A stretch of DNA of 11,812 bases, taken from the NCBI GenBank assembly GCA_902531455.1, contig CACAEM010000016.1, forward strand, positions 1 through 11,812, given 5' to 3'. The notes below the pieces were generated by a model, which saw only the letters and a program-made list of their open reading frames with translations, did not search any database and had not been told where the DNA came from. A program made the translations under genes and the position numbers. Positions 7,740-11,812 of this stretch are shown piece by piece (within the stretch, counting starts at the first letter, position 1; every line of letters starts with the position of its first letter). This DNA is from an uncultured Pelagibacteraceae bacterium (GTDB lineage: Bacteria > Pseudomonadota > Alphaproteobacteria > Pelagibacterales > Pelagibacteraceae).

Positions 7740-7755
7740 TATTCCTCTAGGAATA
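7740..7755 (-). repeat. perfect inverted repeat covering the tauE-like ribosome-binding site
   Basis: TATTCCTCTAGGAATA has 7-base arms around a 2-base centre; as RNA it would fold as TATTCC / GGAATA (on the - strand TATTCC-TAGA-GGAATA) with a 4-base loop. The AGAGGA Shine-Dalgarno of the exporter gene (7748-7743) lies in the loop and 3' arm, and the arm ends 10 bases before the ATG. It could be an RNA switch limiting translation or a DNA operator. The repeat is seen; the function is inferred. Confidence 0.5.
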
Positions 7756-7779
7756 CAAAGTCAATAAATATGAGTATTT

Positions 7780-7926
7780 TTAAATAAAATTCTGAGCAGT
7801 ACTAAGAAGAATTACGCCCCAAGCAAAGAAGATAAATAGATATAAAAATGATTTAATTATTTTACTTAGTTGGTTTTCAAAGAATAAAGGAAGTTTTTTT
7901 AAATTATTATTTATTATTTGAAGCAT
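7780..7926 (-). CDS. possible 48-residue single-span membrane microprotein
   Basis: An open frame of 48 codons with ATG at 7926 and TAA at 7780, lying in the 248-bp gap between the 116-residue gene and the exporter gene on the same strand. The translation begins MLQIINNNLKKLPLFF, continues with a basic stretch around residues 20-25 (LSKIIK) and then one hydrophobic segment, SFLYLFIFFAWGVILLSTA (26-44), before a short polar tail. That is a typical basic-in, single-span membrane peptide. No Shine-Dalgarno is visible before the ATG; an in-frame TTG lies 18 bases upstream. In AT-rich DNA hydrophobic frames arise by chance, so it needs conservation support. If real it would sit in the apr/exporter operon and might be an accessory of one of the membrane proteins. 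Confidence 0.45.
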   Translation of the reverse strand: MLQIINNNLKKLPLFFENQLSKIIKSFLYLFIFFAWGVILLSTAQNFI

Positions 7927-7977
7927 AATCGCGGAATACCACAAGTTGTAACAAATGCAAATATTATTTATAAATAT

Positions 7978-8328
7978 TTAGAAAATTGTTGCGCCGAAGA
8001 CTTTGACTTCATCTCCCTCTTCTCCGAGAACTAGTCTTCCCAAAAAGTCACCAGGGATCTTTGTGCTAGTCTGTTTATATAAGACTGTTATGTAAAGACC
8101 TCTTCTTAGGCACCCTATGGCTTTACATCCTTCAGTTAAACTTGAAATCAACTCATTATTTGCCCATTGCTTGCCAAGTTCGACTTCATTAGCTCCATAC
8201 ATCATTTGGGAGGACAAATCTCTAGTAAAGCCACCATAATCTTTAATGTTTGAGGACTTAACCAAGTTAGCCCACATTGGTTCTGCAATTTTAACAATTT
8301 CCTCGTCGGATTTATCTAAAAGAGCCAT
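7978..8328 (-). CDS. conserved-looking 116-residue protein of unknown function in the apr operon
   Basis: A soluble-looking protein with no signal peptide or membrane segment. The N-terminal half is helical in character (EEIVKIAEPMWANLVKSS, then YGGFTRDLSSQMMYGANEVELGKQWANNELISSL); the C-terminal half, from LRRGLYITVLYKQ to VKVFGATIF, looks like beta strands with charged turns. A CKAIGC pair (69-74) could be redox-active or metal-binding. The helix-then-strand order and size resemble small NTF2-like or related alpha+beta domains, but I do not recognise a family. It starts 16 bp after the aprA stop on the same strand, so it is very likely co-transcribed with aprMBA. No strong ribosome site is seen. 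A role in sulfite/APS chemistry or AprBA function is inference from position only. Confidence 0.75.
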   Translation of the reverse strand: MALLDKSDEEIVKIAEPMWANLVKSSNIKDYGGFTRDLSSQMMYGANEVELGKQWANNELISSLTEGCKAIGCLRRGLYITVLYKQTSTKIPGDFLGRLVLGEEGDEVKVFGATIF

Positions 8329-8344
8329 TTCTGAATTGTTTCAA

Positions 8345-10207
8345 TTAAGAAGCTTCTTTTTTCTTCTCGTTCTCATCAACGATATGATATACGGGCACCT
8401 TTTCCATTGAAAACTTGCCAGTTTTAGGATCACGTCTAGAAACCGTCAGACAGTGCCAATTATCATCATCAAGTTTCATATGGTCACCTCTGTAATAGTA
8501 GCCTGGCCATCTAGTTTCTTCTCTGAACATTGTATGTTCTGTTACACACTGAGATGTCAAAGCTCTATGCTTAAGTTCCCAAGCTCTCATTAACTGATGA
8601 TAGTCCTCTGCTCCAACATTTTCTAGATCCTCTTCAAGCCATTTAAGTAATTCTAGACCTTTTTTAAGCATATTTGCGTTAGTCATATAATTTGTTGCTA
8701 TTCCTCCAACGTACTCGTCCATAATTCTTTGAAGTCTTTGAAGTCCCTGAATTGGAGAGATATAACTAGGAGAAACGGTTCCTCCAGTTATCTCATTTCT
8801 TCCAACAGTATAATTTTCAAGTGGTTTATAAACAGCTGTTTTGAAATCTTCACATTGTTTATCGCTAACTTTAATATCATTAGCTTTTTGGTCTTCAATG
8901 TATTTGACTGCTGCTTTTGCTGCTAAACGACCTTCTGTAAATGAACCTGAAGAAAATTTATGCGCACTTCCACCGACAGTATCTCCGGCTCCAAAAAGTC
9001 CTTCGATTGTTAACATCCTGTTATAACCCCAGAAATATTCTGGTGGTGATAGATCTTCTGGTCCGCTTACCCATGCGCCAGAACATGTAGCATGAGAACC
9101 CATAACGTAGGGCTCAGATGTAGTAAGTTCTGGATTTGTGTATTTTGGATCAATATTTTGTGATGCCCAAACAACAGCTTGACCAACTGTCATTCCTAGG
9201 AAATTTTCCCACCCAACAGTTTCTAGATGTGGATCTTGGAAAGCCTCTGTAGTTACCATATGAATTGGACCTCCACCTGATATTGTTTCTTGAATAAATG
9301 CATGGTTTCTTAAACATGTAGGAGTTGGGTGATGATCTATATATTCGCCGACTAATTCTTTAGTTTGCTCATACCATTTCTTCTCATAGTTTTCTCCATT
9401 AGCATTTTGAGTATAAGTTTTTAAATGTAAGAAATATGCTCCAACAGGGCCATATCCATCTTTAAATCTACATAATACAATTCTATTTTCCATTTGAGTC
9501 ATTTTGGCTCCAGCTGCAATAGGAAGTGCATAAGCTGAGCCATTACTCCAAGGAGCATACCAAGTTCTTCCCATACCTTCTCCAACTGCTCTAGGCTTAA
9601 ATATGTGAGATGCTCCACCAGCAGCAACAATAACTGTTTTTGCTCTAAATACATGAAAGTCTCCAGTTCTCATATTAAACCCAACGGCTCCACCAACTCT
9701 ATTTTCTTTTTCTTCATCCATTAAAAGATGAGTGACCATTATTCTATTATAAATTTTGTCAGCTGATTTCTTAGCAGCTTCAGCAACTATTGGCTTGTAG
9801 CTTTCACCATGAATCATGATTTGCCATTTACCTTCTCTAAGGTAACGACCAGTTTTTTCATTTTTCATCATTGGTAGGCCCCACTCATCAAACATGTGAA
9901 CTGTTGAGTCTACGTGACGCGCCATGTCATAACCTAAATCTTCTCTTACCATTCCCATTAAATCATTACGTGCATATCTAACATGGTCTTCCGGTTGGTT
10001 TTCACCCCATTGCATACCCATGTAGCAGTTAATTGCGTACAATCCTTGGGCAACCGCACCACTTCTATCTATGTTTGCTTTTTCAACACAAACAATTTTC
10101 AAATCTCTTCCCCAGTGCCTTGCTTCAAAAGCTGCACCTGTTCCAGCCATTCCACCTCCAACTACTAGAACGTCACAATCTTCGTAATGCGTTTTATGTT
10201 TAGCCAT
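8345..10207 (-). CDS. aprA: adenylylsulfate (APS) reductase, alpha subunit
   Basis: AprA is the FAD-containing catalytic subunit of dissimilatory APS reductase (EC 1.8.99.2), interconverting APS and sulfite plus AMP in the cytoplasm. In an aerobic sulfonate degrader it would run in the sulfite-oxidising direction. The 620-residue protein has the N-terminal dinucleotide motif VVGGGMAGTGAAFEA (15-29), Glu42 for ribose binding, GLYAIN (55-60), and the strongly conserved MENRIVLCRFKDGYGP block (239-254). It also has GSHATCSGAWVSGPEDL (370-386) with His372 as a likely active-site residue, and the FAD-binding block GLFGAGDTVGGSAHKF (403-418). Its ATG overlaps the aprB stop (TAATG), with an AAGGGAG ribosome site inside the end of aprB. 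It is followed by the 116-residue gene. The assignment is secure; the direction of the reaction is inferred from neighbours. Confidence 0.97.
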   Translation of the reverse strand: MAKHKTHYEDCDVLVVGGGMAGTGAAFEARHWGRDLKIVCVEKANIDRSGAVAQGLYAINCYMGMQWGENQPEDHVRYARNDLMGMVREDLGYDMARHVDSTVHMFDEWGLPMMKNEKTGRYLREGKWQIMIHGESYKPIVAEAAKKSADKIYNRIMVTHLLMDEEKENRVGGAVGFNMRTGDFHVFRAKTVIVAAGGASHIFKPRAVGEGMGRTWYAPWSNGSAYALPIAAGAKMTQMENRIVLCRFKDGYGPVGAYFLHLKTYTQNANGENYEKKWYEQTKELVGEYIDHHPTPTCLRNHAFIQETISGGGPIHMVTTEAFQDPHLETVGWENFLGMTVGQAVVWASQNIDPKYTNPELTTSEPYVMGSHATCSGAWVSGPEDLSPPEYFWGYNRMLTIEGLFGAGDTVGGSAHKFSSGSFTEGRLAAKAAVKYIEDQKANDIKVSDKQCEDFKTAVYKPLENYTVGRNEITGGTVSPSYISPIQGLQRLQRIMDEYVGGIATNYMTNANMLKKGLELLKWLEEDLENVGAEDYHQLMRAWELKHRALTSQCVTEHTMFREETRWPGYYYRGDHMKLDDDNWHCLTVSRRDPKTGKFSMEKVPVYHIVDENEKKKEAS

Positions 10208-10677
10208 TAATAATAAACTCCCTTTTTGAAAGTTTCTTTAGGAACTGATGGTAGTTCCCCATCAATATTTAAACCTTCTGGCTCAGTATATAATCTTTGA
10301 GAATTTATCTCTCCTTGATTTGGTTTGTCTCCTTCTGCAAGTTTTGGAATAAACTTTCCCCAAGGTTTAGTTGTGATTGGAGATACAAAATCTTTTGTAG
10401 TTCCGTTTCTAAATTTGATTTTCCATGAGATAGTTCCTTTTTCTTCTTCTCGTCTAACTCTTACGCTGTGTCCCATTGGTGCAAAATCTGCATAACCTCT
10501 TACATCGATTGCATGATTAGGGCATGCTTTAACACATGAATAGCACTCCCAGCAAAAATTTGGTTCAATATTCTTTGCTCTTCTTATTGTTTCATCGATA
10601 TGCATTATATCCGATGGACAAATATCTACGCAGTGACCACAGCCATCACAACGGGTCATGTATACAAAAGTTGACAT
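10207..10677 (-). CDS. aprB: adenylylsulfate reductase, beta subunit (2x[4Fe-4S])
   Basis: AprB is the iron-sulfur electron-transfer subunit that pairs with AprA. The 156-residue protein carries two [4Fe-4S] motifs: CDGCGHCVDICP (Cys10, 13, 16, 20) and CWECYSCVKACP (Cys42, 45, 48, 52), the latter with the aromatic/acidic filling typical of AprB. After these comes ADFAPMGHSVRVRR and a C-terminal tail that in the family wraps around the alpha subunit. Length is normal. A good Shine-Dalgarno, AAGGAG, lies 12 bases upstream of the ATG. Its stop overlaps the aprA start by one base, giving tight coupling and roughly equal synthesis. Electrons from sulfite oxidation would leave through the second cluster, probably to the AprM-like membrane protein encoded 34 bp upstream. 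Confidence 0.97.
   Translation of the reverse strand: MSTFVYMTRCDGCGHCVDICPSDIMHIDETIRRAKNIEPNFCWECYSCVKACPNHAIDVRGYADFAPMGHSVRVRREEEKGTISWKIKFRNGTTKDFVSPITTKPWGKFIPKLAEGDKPNQGEINSQRLYTEPEGLNIDGELPSVPKETFKKGVYY
10218..10224 (-). promoter_or_regulatory. ribosome-binding site of aprA inside the 3' end of aprB
   Basis: AAGGGAG on the - strand, 10 bases before the aprA ATG and within the last codons of aprB (KKGVYY). Together with the TAATG overlap it fixes the aprA start and implies translational coupling. Confidence 0.65.
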
Positions 10678-10689
10678 AATTTAATTTTT

Positions 10690-10695
10690 CTCCTT
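10690..10695 (-). promoter_or_regulatory. ribosome-binding site of aprB
   Basis: AAGGAG on the - strand in the 34-bp gap between the aprM-like gene and aprB, 12 bases before the aprB ATG. It is the best match to the Shine-Dalgarno consensus seen in the window, with somewhat long spacing. Confidence 0.65.
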
Positions 10696-10711
10696 TTTAA
10701 TTTTTATCATA

Positions 10712-11512
10712 TTAATAGTGTTTTGGCTCTTCTCTTTTTATACCTAAGCCAAATTGCTCAGGTGCATCTGCTTCTGGTGGTAGATTATCTCTAGAACCAT
10801 CAGCTTCTGCTAAATTTTTTTGGAGTGCTGCACCAGGTTTATAAAACATATGAGCAAATTTTGACCAATATACTCCGCCAAATAAAACCAAATTTGCTGC
10901 AATAAATAATGCTAGGAAAACCATATCATCATATCTTCCAACAAGATTTAGTGATTGAAGATAAGACCATATCAAACCAAATAAAGATGATGCTATTAAT
11001 GCTAAAACAAATAAGTCAGCTTTAATCACTCTAAACCAAGGTTGTGCCTCAGAATAAACATCAACTCTTAAAAAGAACCAAAACCAAGATCCCCCTAATA
11101 CAGTTAGTGCTGCTCCAATATGCCATATCATTGGCCACACTGTTGGAGTAGTAGATCCTGGGGATGTATAAAAGAATATCATTACAACTGAACCTACCCA
11201 AAAAAGTATTGTCCCGTACATGCCCATTACATGCGCCACTCTTCTTTTGCCTGCACCAAGTTCCGATGTAGTAGCAATGTCGCTTGCTATAGTTTTTGAA
11301 ATTACAGATATTCTCTCTCCTGTTGATAAGGTTTTCGTAGCTGATAATTTTGCTTTTTTTGCATTGTTAAAGAAATACTTCACATTTTTTTTATGAATAA
11401 TGTCCATAACAGTTCCAACTAAAATTAATAAACCCATTAAAATAACAAAAGATTGCATCAAAAACGGTGGTACAATCTCTGCTAGTGTTAAAAATGGATT
11501 AGTTGATATCAT
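10712..11512 (-). CDS. aprM: AprM-like membrane anchor of APS reductase (QmoC/NarI-like cytochrome b type)
   Basis: A 266-residue integral membrane protein with five hydrophobic segments at about 17-38, 94-115, 128-148, 165-187 and 196-216. His94, His131 and His221 sit at or near segment ends in conserved-looking contexts (RVAHVMGMYG, MIWHIGAAL, KFAHMFYKPG) and are candidate heme b ligands, as in the membrane part of QmoC and other NarI-like quinone-reactive subunits. The KFAHMFYKP stretch in particular resembles that group. Its position as first gene of a membrane protein-aprB-aprA set matches the aprMBA order known from sulfur oxidisers such as Allochromatium vinosum. The inferred job is to take electrons from AprB and reduce quinone. 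A GGAAGGAA ribosome site precedes the ATG. The C-terminal tail (225-266) is polar and charged. Family membership is likely; heme content is inference. Confidence 0.8.
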   Translation of the reverse strand: MISTNPFLTLAEIVPPFLMQSFVILMGLLILVGTVMDIIHKKNVKYFFNNAKKAKLSATKTLSTGERISVISKTIASDIATTSELGAGKRRVAHVMGMYGTILFWVGSVVMIFFYTSPGSTTPTVWPMIWHIGAALTVLGGSWFWFFLRVDVYSEAQPWFRVIKADLFVLALIASSLFGLIWSYLQSLNLVGRYDDMVFLALFIAANLVLFGGVYWSKFAHMFYKPGAALQKNLAEADGSRDNLPPEADAPEQFGLGIKREEPKHY

Positions 11513-11522
11513 TGTGAATTTG

Positions 11523-11530
11523 TTCCTTCC
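11523..11530 (-). promoter_or_regulatory. ribosome-binding site of the aprM-like gene
   Basis: GGAAGGAA on the - strand, 10 bases before the ATG at 11512. It supports that start. The remaining 70 bp up to the HIT gene hold no promoter I can defend. Confidence 0.6.
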
Positions 11531-11608
11531 GCATAAGATTTTTAGTACACTTATTTAAATAGATCAACCGCGATATAATGACATTTCAACAGCTTATAAA
11601 CATATTTA

Positions 11609-11812
11609 TTATTTGTTTTTACGCACATAATGTTGTTTCGTGGCAATTACGCTTCTAACACCACCTTGGGGATTATCAACGTCTCCTGATCTTCTTGGAA
11701 TCAGATGAATGTGACAATGATTAATTGATTGTCCTGCAGTTTTGCCAGAATTTGATCCAACATTAAATCCTTCGATGGTATCATCTTTAATTTCAAGCTT
11801 CTTCTTAAGTTT
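11609..11812 (-). CDS. HIT-family protein, C-terminal part (partial)
   Basis: The last 67 residues of a histidine-triad protein; the N-terminal part lies beyond the right edge of the window. The translation contains GFNVGSNSGKTAGQSINHCHIHLIPR, given here in parts: FNVGSNSGKTAGQS followed by the triad HCHIHLIPR, whose alternating His are the nucleotide-binding and catalytic residues of the HIT fold. GDVDNPQGGVRSVI comes after it, as in bacterial members resembling Ap4A hydrolase. Such proteins hydrolyse dinucleoside polyphosphates or nucleoside phosphoramidates and adenylates. The stop is TAA at 11609. It lies 96 bp upstream of the aprM-like gene on the same strand, so read-through into the apr operon is possible. 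A link to adenylyl-sulfate chemistry is tempting because some HIT proteins act on APS, but for this one it is only speculation. Confidence 0.88.
   Translation of the reverse strand, partial: KLKKKLEIKDDTIEGFNVGSNSGKTAGQSINHCHIHLIPRRSGDVDNPQGGVRSVIATKQHYVRKNK

Noticed and set aside
7959..7979. AAATATT / AATATTT inverted repeat at the end of the 116-residue gene as a terminator
   Set aside because: The stem is entirely A and T and no T-run follows on the - strand; such repeats are expected by chance in this DNA.
8729..9026. Open frames on the + strand opposite aprA
   Set aside because: They are antisense to strongly conserved AprA coding sequence and their translations show no family features.
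11540..11608. Promoter for the aprM-like gene (TTTATA, 17 bases, TATATC on the - strand)
   Set aside because: Both hexamers match the consensus at only four positions and similar matches occur throughout the AT-rich sequence.
1..11812. Search for CRISPR arrays, tRNAs, insertion sequences or defence genes
   Set aside because: No spaced direct repeats, clover-leaf-like segments, transposase motifs or defence-family motifs were seen by eye; nearly all sequence is accounted for by metabolic and transport genes.

Overview
The window looks like a streamlined, AT-rich alphaproteobacterium of the SAR11/Pelagibacterales type. The evidence is low G+C by eye (not counted), gaps of a few bases or overlapping genes, stop/start overlaps (TAATG) inside operons, and a gene set (sulfoacetaldehyde acetyltransferase, sulfolactate lyase, AprBA, TauE-like exporter) familiar from marine heterotrophic alphaproteobacteria. 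No mobile element, rRNA, tRNA or CRISPR array was recognised. The taxonomic call is inference.

Layout from left to right. (1) 2-1153, + strand: most of a TRAP transporter large permease (DctM family), 5' end cut by the window. (2) 1150-3273, - strand: an exported alpha/beta-hydrolase-like protein, a 65-residue membrane-anchored protein with two Cys, and a fatty acid desaturase. All three lie downstream of, and on the same strand as, (3) 3311-5095, - strand: xsc. (4) A 90-bp divergent promoter region. (5) 5186-6643, + strand: suyA-suyB. (6) 6644-11512, - strand, read right to left: an aprM-like membrane anchor, aprB, aprA, a 116-residue protein of unknown function, a probable 48-residue membrane microprotein, and a TauE/SafE-type anion exporter. 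(7) 11609-11812, - strand: the C-terminal part of a HIT-family protein.

The centre of the window reads as a sulfonate-degradation and sulfite-disposal locus. SuyAB would split 3-sulfolactate into pyruvate and sulfite. Xsc would convert sulfoacetaldehyde, the common intermediate from taurine, isethionate and sulfopyruvate, into acetyl phosphate and sulfite. The sulfite released can be oxidised to adenosine 5'-phosphosulfate by AprBA, with electrons probably passed to the quinone pool through the AprM-like protein, or be exported as sulfite or sulfate by the TauE/SafE-type protein. Genes making sulfoacetaldehyde or sulfolactate, phosphotransacetylase, and an enzyme releasing sulfate from APS are not in the window. 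The TRAP permease could import a sulfonate, but its substrate cannot be read from sequence.

Less explained parts are the 116-residue protein fixed between aprA and tauE, the 48-residue microprotein, a perfect palindrome covering the tauE ribosome-binding site, and the desaturase/small protein/exported hydrolase trio behind xsc.
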